Source of the DNA: Hyphomicrobiaceae bacterium | GTDB taxonomy: Bacteria > Pseudomonadota > Alphaproteobacteria > Rhizobiales > Hyphomicrobiaceae | Reading direction: 5' to 3' | DNA: 64,000 bases | Assembly (NCBI GenBank): GCA_025359185.1 | Contig: JANYHF010000019.1 | Coordinates: forward strand, 1-64,000 | Shown here: positions 17,708-28,450 of the stretch, one piece after another | Layout of the letters: every line of letters begins with the position of its first letter | Numbering within the stretch: the first letter of the stretch is position 1 | Notes under the pieces: generated by a model | What the model was told of the DNA's origin: nothing | The model's database searches: none | What the model saw: the letters and a program-made list of their open reading frames with translations, nothing else | Program-made: the position numbers and the translations under genes

Positions 17708-18706
17708 CTACGGCACCAGCACGATCTTGCCGATATGGGTGCCCGCTTCCATGCGCTTATGGGCGGCGGCGGCTTGGGTGAGGGGGAAGGTTTGGTCCAT
17801 CACGGGGCGCAGTTTACCGGAGGCGATCAGCGGCCAGACTTTCTGCTCAAGTTCGGACGCCAGATGCGCCTTGAAGGCGTCGGTGCGGGGGCGGAGAGTC
17901 GAGCCGGTCCAAGTCAACCGCTTCATCATCAGCTTGGCGACGTTCATCTCCAGCACAGGCCCTTCCAGGAACGCGATCTGCACGATGCGGCCATCTATGG
18001 CAGCGGCGTCGAGATTGCGGGCCATGTAGCTGCCACCCACCATGTCGAGGATGACGTTGGCGCCCTTGCCGCCCGTGCTTTCGGCAACGGCTTCGACAAA
18101 ATCCGAGGTTTTGTAATCGATCGCGACCCGTGCGCCGAGCTGGACGCAGGCCTTGCTCTTTTCGACAGATCCGACCGTTACCAGCACGTCCGCGCCGAAC
18201 GCCTTTCCCAGCATAATCGCCGTCGTGCCGATACCGCTGGAGCCGCCATGCACCAGCAACGTTTCGCCCGCCTTGAGCCCGCCGCGCTCGAACACATTGT
18301 GCCAGACCGTGAAAAAGGTTTCCGGGATAGCCCCGGCCTCGGTCATGCTGAGGCCAGCGGGCACCGGCAATGCCGCCCCCTCCTCGGCGATCGCGTAGTC
18401 CGCGTAACCGCCGCCGTTAAGCAGCGCGGTGATCTTATCGCCCACGGCGTAGCGCGTGCAGCCTGTGCCCAAGGCGACAACCTCGCCCGCCGCCTCCAGC
18501 CCCGGCAGCGGTGACGCGCCCGGCGGCACCGGATATTTGCCCTCGCGTTGTAGTACATCTGGCCGATTGACGCCCGCCGCCATCACTTTCATCAGCAGTT
18601 GCCCGGGGCCTGGCCTCGGCATGGGCACTTTGGCAGGATGCAGCACATCGGGACCGCCGGGCGCAGTGATGGTGATGGCCGTCATGGTTTCGGGGACTGT
18701 GGACAT
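17708..18706 (-). CDS. NAD(P)H-quinone oxidoreductase, zinc-free MDR family
   Basis: The 332-residue protein is a quinone oxidoreductase of the medium-chain dehydrogenase/reductase family, closest in pattern to the PIG3 group. The N-terminal part has AAGVNRPDVLQREGKYP. The cofactor site is VHGGSSGIGTTAIMLGKAFGA. Zinc-binding cysteines are absent, as expected for this branch. It reduces quinones with NADPH in the cytosol. The DUF1192 gene is divergent from it, an arrangement seen in other alphaproteobacteria. The ATG at 18706 gives the standard N-terminal length. Confidence 0.88.
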   Translation of the reverse strand: MSTVPETMTAITITAPGGPDVLHPAKVPMPRPGPGQLLMKVMAAGVNRPDVLQREGKYPVPPGASPLPGLEAAGEVVALGTGCTRYAVGDKITALLNGGGYADYAIAEEGAALPVPAGLSMTEAGAIPETFFTVWHNVFERGGLKAGETLLVHGGSSGIGTTAIMLGKAFGADVLVTVGSVEKSKACVQLGARVAIDYKTSDFVEAVAESTGGKGANVILDMVGGSYMARNLDAAAIDGRIVQIAFLEGPVLEMNVAKLMMKRLTWTGSTLRPRTDAFKAHLASELEQKVWPLIASGKLRPVMDQTFPLTQAAAAHKRMEAGTHIGKIVLVP

Positions 18707-18774
18707 GGGGTGATCCTCGTTTGAGTTTGCGCTAGGATCACCCGGAGCGGTGAAAACGCAAGTAGGTGGCAGCG

Positions 18775-18966
18775 ATGGACCTTGATGACCTGATGAAGCC
18801 CAAGAAGCCCACGGGCGTGATGCTTGGCGAAAGTCTTGCCGCGCTCTCGACTTGCGATTTGCAGGCCAGGCTGGCTTTGATCGAAGCGGAGCGGACGCGC
18901 GTTGAAGCCGAGATCATTGCCCGCGGGCAATCGCGCGATGCGGCCGACGCCATGTTCAAGCGCTGA
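18775..18966 (+). CDS. DUF1192 family protein
   Basis: This 63-residue protein fits DUF1192: an acidic start (MDLDDLMKPKKP), the block LGESLAALS, then a short helix LQARLALIEAERTRVEAEI ending in DAMFKR. It has one predicted coiled-coil helix and no membrane segment. The ATG at 18775 has an AGGTGG six bases upstream. An upstream GTG is not needed. In many alphaproteobacteria this small gene sits just ahead of the DUF1465 (rcdA) gene, as here. Its function is not established. Confidence 0.85.
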   Translation: MDLDDLMKPKKPTGVMLGESLAALSTCDLQARLALIEAERTRVEAEIIARGQSRDAADAMFKR

Positions 18967-19002
18967 AAAAACGGCTGCGGCTGTGCCAAACCGGTCGCGC
19001 CA

Positions 19003-19017
19003 TTAAGCGTTCGTTAG
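19003..19017 (+). promoter_or_regulatory. CtrA-like box (TTAA-N7-TTAG)
   Basis: TTAA GCGTTCG TTAG differs by one base from the CtrA recognition pattern TTAA-N7-TTAA. It lies just before the candidate small RNA and 254 bases before rcdA. CtrA boxes usually overlap the -35 region, which fits a start near 19035. RcdA helps degrade CtrA in Caulobacter, so feedback is plausible. The assignment rests on the motif alone. Confidence 0.35.
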
Positions 19018-19029
19018 GCTAGTGCTCGT

Positions 19030-19135
19030 ACAGTCAAAGTCATCCAGTCTCTGGATTCTGAGTGGTCCTGTCCACTCTGTTTGACGCCTCCCTGTTAACT
19101 TCTGAGCCGCTTTTCAGCGGCTCATTTTTTTTGCC
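19030..19135 (+). ncRNA. candidate three-hairpin small RNA between DUF1192 and rcdA
   Basis: The 304-base gap between DUF1192 and rcdA holds no supported protein. It contains a compact chain of stems. ATCCAG-TCT-CTGGAT lies at 19042-19056 and GAGTGG-TCCTGT-CCACTC at 19060-19077. A 26-base single-stranded stretch with CCTCCC follows, then an intrinsic terminator at 19104-19132. This is the usual architecture of a trans-acting sRNA, with an exposed C-rich seed able to pair with Shine-Dalgarno sequences. The 5' end is estimated only. The alternative is the 3' untranslated region of DUF1192 mRNA. No known RNA family was recognised. Confidence 0.45.
19104..19132 (+). terminator. intrinsic terminator
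   Basis: An 8-base stem GAGCCGCT / AGCGGCTC with a TTTC loop is followed by a run of eight T residues. It ends either the candidate sRNA or DUF1192 read-through, before rcdA. Confidence 0.85.
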
Positions 19136-19270
19136 TTTTTTCAACCCGGCCCGGCCATCTTTTGATGCGAATCGGAAGGTCTACGTTAACTGTCATGCAG
19201 TCATACTTGCTTTTGAATGCAAGCCTTCTCATGATGTCGGTCGTGTGGTTCCAGTGATGGCAGTCCAAAC

Positions 19271-19858
19271 ATGGTAGAGCGTAGCGTACGCGATGAAGCC
19301 GGAGCGGGTGGCGTGACCATCTCCTTCGGTGAGCGGTATTTGACCTCCGAGCGCTTCCAGGCGATTTACCGGGAAGGCATGGAACTGGTCGAGTCGACCG
19401 CCAAATATCTCGACGGCGAAGGCCGGGCCGAGGGCAAGGGCCTCAAAGGCGCCGTATCGCTATCGTTTGCGACTGAGAGTATGCGGCTAACAACGCGATT
19501 GATGAACGTTGCGTCCTGGCTGCTGATCCGTCGCTCAGTCAACAACGGCGAGATGACGCAAGAGCGCGCCCGCCGTGAGCGCCTGAAGCTGAAAATCGAC
19601 CCGATTGGCCGGCCTTCGCACATCAAGGATTACGACGCGCTGCCCGCGCGGCTTCGCGAGCTGATCGAGGCGAGTTTTCTGCTGCAGGACAAAGTGATCA
19701 AGCTCGACCGTCTGTTCGAAGGCGGCTCGGTGATCGGGGAAGACATGCAACCCAGGGCGGTCGCCGCACCCGCACTATTGACCAAAGATGCGGGTGCCCC
19801 AGTTGACACCCCGCGCATTCGATTGGTGTTCAGCTGCGGCAACGCCGTTAAGCATTAG
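19271..19858 (+). CDS. rcdA: RcdA-like (DUF1465) protein
   Basis: The 195-residue product matches DUF1465, the family of RcdA. The early FGERYLTSERFQAIYREGM and the helix YLDGEGRAEGKGL are typical, as is the core ESMRLTTRLMNVASWLLIRRSV. In Caulobacter RcdA is an adaptor that, with CpdR, delivers CtrA and other proteins to the ClpXP protease. The C-terminal 50 residues are variable and probably disordered, as in RcdA. The start ATG at 19271 has no clear Shine-Dalgarno. The CtrA pathway is also represented in this window by chpT. The specific role in this organism is inferred. Confidence 0.8.
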   Translation: MVERSVRDEAGAGGVTISFGERYLTSERFQAIYREGMELVESTAKYLDGEGRAEGKGLKGAVSLSFATESMRLTTRLMNVASWLLIRRSVNNGEMTQERARRERLKLKIDPIGRPSHIKDYDALPARLRELIEASFLLQDKVIKLDRLFEGGSVIGEDMQPRAVAAPALLTKDAGAPVDTPRIRLVFSCGNAVKH

Positions 19859-19867
19859 CGCTGACCT

Positions 19868-19944
19868 GGTGTCAGGCACCAAATCGCTGCGGCGAAAGCC
19901 TCACGGGATGTAAGGAGGGGGCAGGCGAATTGGTCCCTGACACC
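19868..19944. repeat. GGTGTCAGGCACC inverted repeat, copy 1
   Basis: The arm GGTGTCAGGCACC at 19868-19880 pairs with GGTCCCTGACACC at 19932-19944, with one mismatch. It lies between the convergent rcdA and rpmE genes. The same arm recurs at 57311-57339 and 63580-63609, each time at gene 3' ends. Confidence 0.75.
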
Positions 19945-19947
19945 CCG

Positions 19948-20178
19948 TCACTCGACTTTCTTGAAGAGCCCCTCAAACTTCTTGTTGAACTTGGTCAGGC
20001 GGCCGCCGCGATCTAACAACTGCTGGTTGCCCCCAGTCCAGGCCGGATGAGTCGTCGGGTCGATATCCAGAGCCAGCCTGTCGCCCTCCTTGCCATAGGT
20101 CGAGTAGGTCGTGAACTCGGTGCCATTGGTCATGACGACGGTGATGGCGTGATAATCGGGATGCAGGGCGGCTTTCAT
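19948..20178 (-). CDS. rpmE: 50S ribosomal protein L31
   Basis: The 76-residue protein begins [19 protein letters not shown], the alphaproteobacterial form of L31. It contains the THPAWTG block and a basic C-terminus. No cysteines are present, so it is the zinc-independent (C-minus) type. The long reading frame extending upstream on this strand is not needed. It is divergent from ettA and convergent with rcdA; the DUF1192/DUF1465/L31/ABC-F neighbourhood is a familiar alphaproteobacterial arrangement. Confidence 0.93.
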   Translation of the reverse strand: MKAALHPDYHAITVVMTNGTEFTTYSTYGKEGDRLALDIDPTTHPAWTGGNQQLLDRGGRLTKFNKKFEGLFKKVE

Positions 20179-20379
20179 GGCGGCACGTCTCGGTTGGGGC
20201 CGCGCGGAATGCGCTGGCGAGGTGATCTGGCCCGATGTCGGGAAATTCTGGCATCGATACTGCGGAACACCCTTCCGGGTCAAGCTGCGTGCAGCCGCGC
20301 GATTGTGCTCAGGTACACCTTCCGCTAGAACCCGCCCCAACCCCACGAACACCCCACACGCACGCAGAAAGGGCCCCCG

Positions 20380-22038
20380 ATGGCCAACCCTCAATTCGTC
20401 TATCACATGTCGAAGCTGTCGAAGACCTATCCCGGTGGTAAGCAGGTGCTCAAGGACATCTCGCTGTCGTTTTATCCAGGCGCCAAGATCGGTGTGGTTG
20501 GGCTCAACGGCGCAGGTAAATCGACGCTCCTGAAGATCATGGCGGGCACCGTAACCGATCACACGGGCGAAGCCTGGCCTGCCGAGGGCATCCGGCTGGG
20601 ATATCTCGCACAGGAGCCGCATCTCAATGCCGACAAAGACGTGATGGGCAACGCCATGGAGGGCGTGGCTGAAAAGAAAGCGATCCTCGACCGTTACAAC
20701 GAGATCGCGGCTAACTACTCCGACGAAACCGCCGACGAAATGGGGAAGCTGCAGGACGAGATCGACAGCCAAAACCTGTGGGACTTGGATTCTCAGGTTG
20801 AGCAAGCGCTGGACGCGCTGCGCTGCCCGCCGGGCGAGACCAAGGTGGACAAGCTCTCGGGCGGCGAGCGCCGCCGGGTGGCGTTGTGCAAACTCCTCCT
20901 CTCCAAGCCCGACATTCTCCTCCTGGACGAGCCCACCAACCATCTCGACGCTGAAACGGTCGCGTGGCTGGAAAAATTCCTGCGCGACTACACCGGCTGC
21001 ATCATGCTGGTGACGCATGACCGCTACTTTCTTGACAACATCACCGAATGGACCCTTGAACTCGATCGCGGCTCGGGTGTTCCGTATAAGGGCAACTATT
21101 CTAGTTGGTTGGAACAGAAGTCCAAGCGCATGGACGTAGAAAAAGGCCAGGAAGAAGGAAAATCGCGGGCGCTCAAGCGCGAGTTGGAATGGATCCGGTC
21201 GTCTCCCAAGGCGCGGCAGGCTAAGTCGAAGGCACGTATCGCGGCCTATGACCGGATGGCCGAAGAGGCAAGTAAGGAGCAACTCAACACGGCCAATTTC
21301 CAGATCGCGCCGGGGCCGCGTCTGGGCGGGGTTGTTGTCGAGGTTGAGGGGCTGACAAAGGCGTTCGGCGACAAGTTGCTGGTGGACAATCTGTCGTTCA
21401 AGCTGCCGCCGGGGGGCATCGTCGGCATCATCGGGCCGAACGGCGCGGGCAAGACGACGCTGTTCAAGATGATTACGGGCGTCGAAAAGCCGGATGCCGG
21501 GTCAATCCGGCTCGGCGATACGGTGAAGACGTCTTATGTTGATCAGTCGCGCTCGCATCTCGACGACAAAAAGAACGTCTGGGAGGAAATTTCCGGCGGC
21601 AACGACATGATCAGCCTTGGGGGAAAGCGTGAAATACCGTCCAGAGCCTATTGCGGCTGGTTCAACTTCAAGGGCGCCGACCAGCAGAAGAAGGTGGGGC
21701 TGCTGTCGGGCGGCGAGCGCAACCGCGTGCATCTGGCCAAGCTGCTGAAAGAAGGCGGCAACCTGTTGCTACTCGACGAGCCAACCAACGATCTCGATAC
21801 AGAAACGTTGTCAGCGTTGGAATCGGCGCTGGAAGATTTCCCAGGTTGCGCCGTGGTCATCAGCCATGACCGCTTCTTTCTCGATCGCATCGCCACGCAC
21901 ATCCTGGCCTTCGAAGGCGACAGCCATGTCGAGTGGTTCGAAGGCAATTTTGCTGATTACGAGGAAGACAAGAAGCGCCGTCTGGGTGAGCACGCAACCG
22001 ACCCGCACCGGATCAAGTTTAAGCGGTTTGAGAGGTAG
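20380..22038 (+). CDS. ettA: ABC-F translational throttle EttA
   Basis: The 552-residue protein has two ABC ATPase domains and no membrane domain. Walker A motifs are GLNGAGKST near residue 44 and GPNGAGKTT near residue 353. The signatures LSGGERRR and LSGGERNR are each followed by DEPTNHLD or DEPTNDLD. The linker between the domains and the overall length match EttA, which binds the ribosomal E site and gates entry into elongation depending on the ADP/ATP ratio. It acts in the cytosol on ribosomes. A toxin-antitoxin pair follows about 60 bases downstream but appears to be an independent unit. Confidence 0.93.
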   Translation: MANPQFVYHMSKLSKTYPGGKQVLKDISLSFYPGAKIGVVGLNGAGKSTLLKIMAGTVTDHTGEAWPAEGIRLGYLAQEPHLNADKDVMGNAMEGVAEKKAILDRYNEIAANYSDETADEMGKLQDEIDSQNLWDLDSQVEQALDALRCPPGETKVDKLSGGERRRVALCKLLLSKPDILLLDEPTNHLDAETVAWLEKFLRDYTGCIMLVTHDRYFLDNITEWTLELDRGSGVPYKGNYSSWLEQKSKRMDVEKGQEEGKSRALKRELEWIRSSPKARQAKSKARIAAYDRMAEEASKEQLNTANFQIAPGPRLGGVVVEVEGLTKAFGDKLLVDNLSFKLPPGGIVGIIGPNGAGKTTLFKMITGVEKPDAGSIRLGDTVKTSYVDQSRSHLDDKKNVWEEISGGNDMISLGGKREIPSRAYCGWFNFKGADQQKKVGLLSGGERNRVHLAKLLKEGGNLLLLDEPTNDLDTETLSALESALEDFPGCAVVISHDRFFLDRIATHILAFEGDSHVEWFEGNFADYEEDKKRRLGEHATDPHRIKFKRFER

Positions 22039-22100
22039 GGCCGTGGCGTTTCGCCGAATAGCTCAGCTGTGATAGCCTAAGTCCCGAAAGGAGACGCGTC

Positions 22101-22376
22101 ATGGAAATCGTCAGTCTGGCAGAAGCCAGTGAGCACTTGGAAGATTTGGCGCAGCGCGCCATGGGCGGCGAAGACGTGCGGATCATCCATCCGAAACTCG
22201 GAACGTTTCAGCTTGTGCCAGTCCAACAGGGCCTGCCTGCAGGCCAAAAGCCGTTTGTGCCGCTGAAGGCTGACCGTGTGCCGGGACGATTGTCTGGAAA
22301 AATGACGGTACCAAAGCGTCTGTTGGAACCAATGTCAGACCAAGAATTACAAGATTGGTATGGGGAAGACGCGTGA
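22101..22376 (+). CDS. Phd/YefM-type antitoxin
   Basis: The 91-residue protein starts MEIVSLAEASEHLEDLAQRA, then GGEDVRIIHPKLGTFQLVPV. This is the N-terminal DNA-binding fold of Phd/YefM antitoxins (helix, then the strand pair after GE-V-I). The C-terminal third (RRLLEPMSDQELQDWYGEDA-like, ending near the stop) would be the toxin-binding tail. An AAGGAG lies seven bases before the ATG. The stop overlaps the toxin start in GTGA, so both are translated together. It should neutralise the PIN toxin and repress the operon. Confidence 0.82.
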   Translation: MEIVSLAEASEHLEDLAQRAMGGEDVRIIHPKLGTFQLVPVQQGLPAGQKPFVPLKADRVPGRLSGKMTVPKRLLEPMSDQELQDWYGEDA

Positions 22377-22759
22377 GGCTTCTTCTCGATACCCACGTTG
22401 TTTTCTGGTGGCTGATGGACGTGTCGCCGTTGTCGCCGAATGCTGTTGCGGCGATCACAGCGAAAGACAACGACGTGTTCGTCAGCGTTGCAAATTTATG
22501 GGAAATGTCAATTAAAGTGGGCATCGGCAAGTGGCCGGAGGCCGCCGCACGTGTCGATAGTTTTGAAGACCAAATTGCCTCGGAACAGTTCAGCATCGTC
22601 CCGATATTGTTGACACATTGCCGATCCGCAGGCCTTTTGGCTGCTGGGCACCGCGATCCCTTCGACCGGCTTTTGGCTGCGCAGGCGATTGCGGAGGGGC
22701 TGACACTCGTCACCTCGGACACCAAAATGGCATCGCTCGGCGCGCCGTGCCTGTGGTAA
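22373..22759 (+). CDS. PIN-domain toxin, VapC-like
   Basis: The 128-residue protein has the PIN ribonuclease pattern: an acidic first strand LLLDTHVVFWWL with the first aspartate, NLWEMSIKVGIGKWP with a conserved glutamate, and HRDPFDRLLAAQA with two further acidic residues. TLVTSDTKM completes the site. HVVFWW and WEMSIK place it in the PIN subgroup often paired with Phd-type antitoxins. The GTG start overlaps the antitoxin stop by four bases. The target RNA is unknown. The pair sits between ettA and the anti-sigma gene and is probably acquired, although no flanking repeat was found. Confidence 0.88.
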   Translation: MRLLLDTHVVFWWLMDVSPLSPNAVAAITAKDNDVFVSVANLWEMSIKVGIGKWPEAAARVDSFEDQIASEQFSIVPILLTHCRSAGLLAAGHRDPFDRLLAAQAIAEGLTLVTSDTKMASLGAPCLW

Positions 22760-22765
22760 CCGCCG

Positions 22766-23542
22766 CTACCTCAGCTCCAGCGCCGCATACAGCCGCCCTG
22801 CGACCACCTTCAGCTTGCCGCTTTCGATGTTGCTGCTGACGGCGCAGGCGAAGTGGCTGTCAAACCAGTAGTAAGTGTTGAGCCCATTGCCCACCATACT
22901 GCGCATGGAGTCTTCGCCGTCGGGCCCCCATTTTTCTATATAAAGCGTGACGCGGCGGCCGGTGGAGTCTTCGTACATGAGCAGAGCGGCCGGACGGTCG
23001 CCTTCGGCCAGCAGGCGGCCACCGACAAGCGCAAAACCGGCGTCATTGATGTCTGGGGCAGTAAAGGAAACGCCGATCCGCTTGCCGAGCCACTTGGCGA
23101 GATGGTCCGCGTCCGAACCGGCCACTTCCACCGGATGGCGGATTTCGCTGGCGAACACCTGGTGGGCTCCGACGGCGCGCTGGGCGACCTGCTCGATGGT
23201 ACCCCCGACACTGTTCATGGTCTGCAGCCCGGCAACATAGCCGATGCAGGCTGCCGCAGCTGCAAAAGCGAATGCGGCCGCAGCGCGTCGGGTCCCGCGT
23301 GGCAGGGTCCACATTTGCGGCGGGCGCAGAAGCCGGACCGTCTGCGCCGGGGGGGGCTCACTGAGTATCGAGTCAAACGCCTCATGGAGCCGGTCGCCGA
23401 GCAGATCGCGCCACGCCGCCACGCCGCGCGCGGCTTCGTCGGCCTCCAATGCGAGGCGCACGTCTTCCTTAGCTTCGCCGCTAAGCTCGCCGTCGGCATA
23501 GGCGTTGATTTCCACATCACTCAGTTGGCGCAGCGCGGTCAT
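22766..23542 (-). CDS. transmembrane anti-sigma factor
   Basis: The 258-residue protein has a cytosolic N-terminal domain with the anti-sigma pattern LSDVEINAYADGEL. One membrane helix lies at about residues 86-107 (AAAAFAFAAAAACIGYVAGL). A periplasmic C-terminal domain of about 150 residues follows. It lacks the HxxxCxxC zinc motif. It should hold the neighbouring ECF sigma factor inactive until an envelope or redox signal is sensed. The start overlaps the sigma stop in an ATGA, giving translational coupling. The periplasmic domain has no recognised ligand. Confidence 0.82.
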   Translation of the reverse strand: MTALRQLSDVEINAYADGELSGEAKEDVRLALEADEAARGVAAWRDLLGDRLHEAFDSILSEPPPAQTVRLLRPPQMWTLPRGTRRAAAAFAFAAAAACIGYVAGLQTMNSVGGTIEQVAQRAVGAHQVFASEIRHPVEVAGSDADHLAKWLGKRIGVSFTAPDINDAGFALVGGRLLAEGDRPAALLMYEDSTGRRVTLYIEKWGPDGEDSMRSMVGNGLNTYYWFDSHFACAVSSNIESGKLKVVAGRLYAALELR

Positions 23543-24048
23543 TTGACCCTCCGCAGCGTCGGACGGGCGGTTTCTCGATCCAGCAATTCACGCAACCGTT
23601 CGCGGCCGCGTGACAGCCGCGACATGACAGTGCCGGCAGGCACGCCCAGCACGTCGGCGGCTTCGGCATAGGTGAGGCCTTCGAGCCCGACCAGCAGAAC
23701 GCACTGCCTTTGTTCGAGCGGAAGGGCGGCCATGGCGGCGTTGATCTCGCTTTGGGTAACATCATCACTGGGGCGAACCACGCTGGCGGAGTGATGCTGC
23801 TCTTCGAGTACAACATGAACTGGGCTTCGCTTGCGCGCCCGCATCTGATCGATGTAAATGTTGTGCATGATCGTGAACAGCCATTTCCTGGGACTGTCGC
23901 CATCGCGCCAGCCCGATAGATTTGCGAGAGCACGAACAATACAATCGTGGACCAGGTCGTCGGCCTCGCGCCGATCCCGGATCAACGCGCAGGCGTAGCG
24001 TGTCAGCCGCGGAACTTCGGCCGCGATGGCGTTCCTGCGGTCCGACAT
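23539..24048 (-). CDS. ECF-type RNA polymerase sigma factor
   Basis: The 169-residue protein has sigma region 2 (DDLVHDCIVRAL, then KWLFTIMHNIYIDQMRAR). Region 4 follows (LPLEQRQCVLLVGLEGLTYAEAADVLGVPAGTVMSR in segments). It is cotranscribed with its membrane anti-sigma. A cytochrome c'-like gene lies about 97 bases upstream on the same strand and may be a target or part of the operon. The ATG at 24048 has GGAACGG upstream; an ATG at 24060 would add four residues. Pair structure and neighbourhood resemble the ECF26-type groups; this subgroup call is tentative. Confidence 0.88.
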   Translation of the reverse strand: MSDRRNAIAAEVPRLTRYACALIRDRREADDLVHDCIVRALANLSGWRDGDSPRKWLFTIMHNIYIDQMRARKRSPVHVVLEEQHHSASVVRPSDDVTQSEINAAMAALPLEQRQCVLLVGLEGLTYAEAADVLGVPAGTVMSRLSRGRERLRELLDRETARPTLRRVK

Positions 24049-24144
24049 AGACCGTTCCATGCGGATGTCACTTTCAGGCCAAGCTAAAATCAAGCGGTCC
24101 GGCCCCTAACACAGGCGTTCCGGACCGCTCGGCATGCTCAAGTG

Positions 24145-24612
24145 CTATTTCAACCTGTATTTCTCGTGGCAGCCTTTGCAGTTGCCGAAGACCTTGCCGG
24201 CAGCGGCCTTGAAATCACCTTCGCCTTTGGCAGCGGCAGCAACAGCAGCTGTTGCGTCGGCTTCAAGCGCCATCGCGCGCTTCTTGAAATCGTCTTTGTT
24301 TTTCCAGATGTCGGGCGACGCCTTGGTGTCACCTGTCATCGTGCTATCAGGGAAATTTTTGTCGAATTCAGCGCCGAAGCCATGCCCGGCGGCAACCATA
24401 GCTTTGGCGCCGTCACCGGCCGTAGCCGCATCGAACTTCGCCGAACCGTCGAGCATTCCGCCGATAGCTTTGGCTGCGGTACCATTGGCCTTCATCAGGC
24501 CGCGGCGGGCTGCGATCACGTCAGCGTCGGCCGCATACGCCAAAGCCGTAAAGCCGATGGCCCCAGCCAGCACCGCGCTGACCGCAATCCCCGAAAGTGT
24601 TGTGAATTTCAT
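24145..24612 (-). CDS. cytochrome c'-like periplasmic haem protein
   Basis: The 155-residue protein has a signal peptide ending near ALAYAAD. A four-helix body follows with a single haem attachment motif CKGCH at the extreme C-terminus (about residue 146), the hallmark of class II cytochromes c. The N-terminal helix RRGLMKANGTAAKAIG matches the region that carries the sixth ligand or hydrophobic pocket. Cytochromes c' bind NO or act in redox protection. A candidate ECF promoter is found about 95 bases upstream, so the downstream sigma factor may control this gene and its own expression. Confidence 0.88.
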   Translation of the reverse strand: MKFTTLSGIAVSAVLAGAIGFTALAYAADADVIAARRGLMKANGTAAKAIGGMLDGSAKFDAATAGDGAKAMVAAGHGFGAEFDKNFPDSTMTGDTKASPDIWKNKDDFKKRAMALEADATAAVAAAAKGEGDFKAAAGKVFGNCKGCHEKYRLK

Positions 24613-24705
24613 GTGCTACTCCTTGTCGTGGTGGTCTTGCGTCTTTGGCATCAGGTTCTGAAGGTCCGCCGGCAGGCTTCGTTGCGCACTTTGACTGCAT
24701 TGGGG

Positions 24706-24732
24706 TAAACGCCGGTTCGCCGTCTTTATTCC
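24706..24732 (-). promoter_or_regulatory. candidate ECF-sigma promoter
   Basis: Read on the minus strand, GGAATAAA (from 24732) and CGTTTA (24711-24706) are separated by a spacer compatible with an ECF promoter. They lie about 95 bases before the cytochrome c' start. The pattern resembles GGAATA / CGTT elements of several ECF groups. It would make the cytochrome-sigma-anti-sigma genes one autoregulated unit. This is motif-based only. Confidence 0.4.
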
Positions 24733-24823
24733 AAAGCCGTACTTAGCCTTGCACAGTTCGCGCGGCAGATCGATGACAAACCATGCAGCCGCATTCAATA
24801 ATCGGAGCGACAGGACCTCAGTC

Positions 24824-27523
<2,700 letters not shown>

Positions 27524-27533
27524 GAACTCCACC

Positions 27534-28259
27534 ATGCAGTGGGCCGATGAAGGCGTTGTGTTGTCGGTCCGCCCGCACGGCGAGACGGGCGCGGTTGCCG
27601 AGGTGTTCACGCGGGCGCATGGCCGTTATCTAGGCCTCGTGCATGGCGGCCGGGGACGTACCAAGCGGCCCATCCTGCAACCGGGGAACCATGTGACCGC
27701 CGAGTGGCGGGCGCGCATCTCCGAGCAGCTCGGCGTGCTGACGCTGGAGCTGAAACATCCGTTTGCGGCCGAACTCCTGGACCGCCGCCTGGGCCTCGCA
27801 GGCCTCGAATGCCTGACCACGCTGGCCCGACTGCTGCCGGAGCGCGATCCGCACGCCAACTTGTTCGAGGTGACCCTGTTCGTCCTCGGCTTTCTCGGTG
27901 ACGACGAGATCTGGCCCGCGCTCTATGCCCGCTGGGAGCTGGCGTTGCTGCAAGAGCTGGGCTTTGGCCTCGATTTGTCGGCCTGTGCCGTGACCGGTGC
28001 GAACGACTATCTTGCCTATGTCTCGCCGCGTACCGGCCGGGCCGTGTCGGCGGCGGCGGCTGAACCCTACAAGGATCGCTTGCTGCCGCTGCCGGGTCTG
28101 CTCATCGGCGGCGGTGCCCAAGGCGCGCGGCCCGCCGATATCGAAGCGGCGCTGCGGCTGACCGGCCATTTCCTGGAGCGGGATGTGCTGATGCCGCGCG
28201 GCCTCAAGATGCCCGATGCGCGGCGGCGGTTATTGGCAGGGTCCTGCTGGGGATCATAA
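27534..28259 (+). CDS. recO: DNA repair protein RecO
   Basis: The 241-residue protein begins MQWADEGVVLSVRPHGETGAVAEVFTR in segments, the OB-fold start of RecO. It includes GRYLGLVHGGRGR and the helical core ECLTTLARLLPERDPHANLFE. RecO loads RecA onto single-stranded DNA with RecR. The zinc-ribbon region is reduced. The last six residues (GSCWGS) look unlike a RecO tail. An alternative, normal-looking tail (LLVPRGLKMSDARRRLLTA and a stop) is found as an orphan 1.46 kb downstream. An accessory methyltransferase lies between. The gene is probably functional, with its 3' end exchanged during an insertion. Confidence 0.9.
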   Translation: MQWADEGVVLSVRPHGETGAVAEVFTRAHGRYLGLVHGGRGRTKRPILQPGNHVTAEWRARISEQLGVLTLELKHPFAAELLDRRLGLAGLECLTTLARLLPERDPHANLFEVTLFVLGFLGDDEIWPALYARWELALLQELGFGLDLSACAVTGANDYLAYVSPRTGRAVSAAAAEPYKDRLLPLPGLLIGGGAQGARPADIEAALRLTGHFLERDVLMPRGLKMPDARRRLLAGSCWGS

Positions 28260-28450
28260 TGACCCGGGCAGCGGGCAACGGATCAGGTCAGCTAATAAAC
28301 TCGGTGCCGGCCACCTACGGCTTCCGTGAGGTGCCGGTGAAGGGGTTCGTCGAGGCGGTTGCAATCTTTACCGATCGCAAGAGATCGCCCGGTATCGGCG
28401 CTCCTACGGCGCTGCCGATCTGGTGTTCGATCCGCTGCACTATGAGGGGG
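28259..28450 (+). pseudogene. IS21-family transposase (IstA) remnant
   Basis: Directly after recO, one frame reads NSVPATYGFREVPVKGFVEA and then VAIFTDRK. The next frame continues with QEIARYRRSYGAADLVFDPLHY. Together these match the stretch of IS21-type IstA transposases before the DPxHY block. The join needs a frameshift near 28375, and both ends are missing. It is a dead fragment about 190 bases long. It shows that mobile DNA was involved in building this locus. The rest of the gap to 28620 has no recognisable content apart from a T-run and an AAGGAG before the next gene. Confidence 0.6.

Noticed and set aside
19062-19277. A 71-codon frame before rcdA
   Set aside because: It runs straight through an intrinsic terminator and hairpins and has no coding character; an RNA explanation is better.
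22038-22800. VapBC pair as a third example of a tail-duplication insert
   Set aside because: No second copy of the ettA end was found after the toxin, nor of the anti-sigma end near 22040-22100, so the architecture is not shared.
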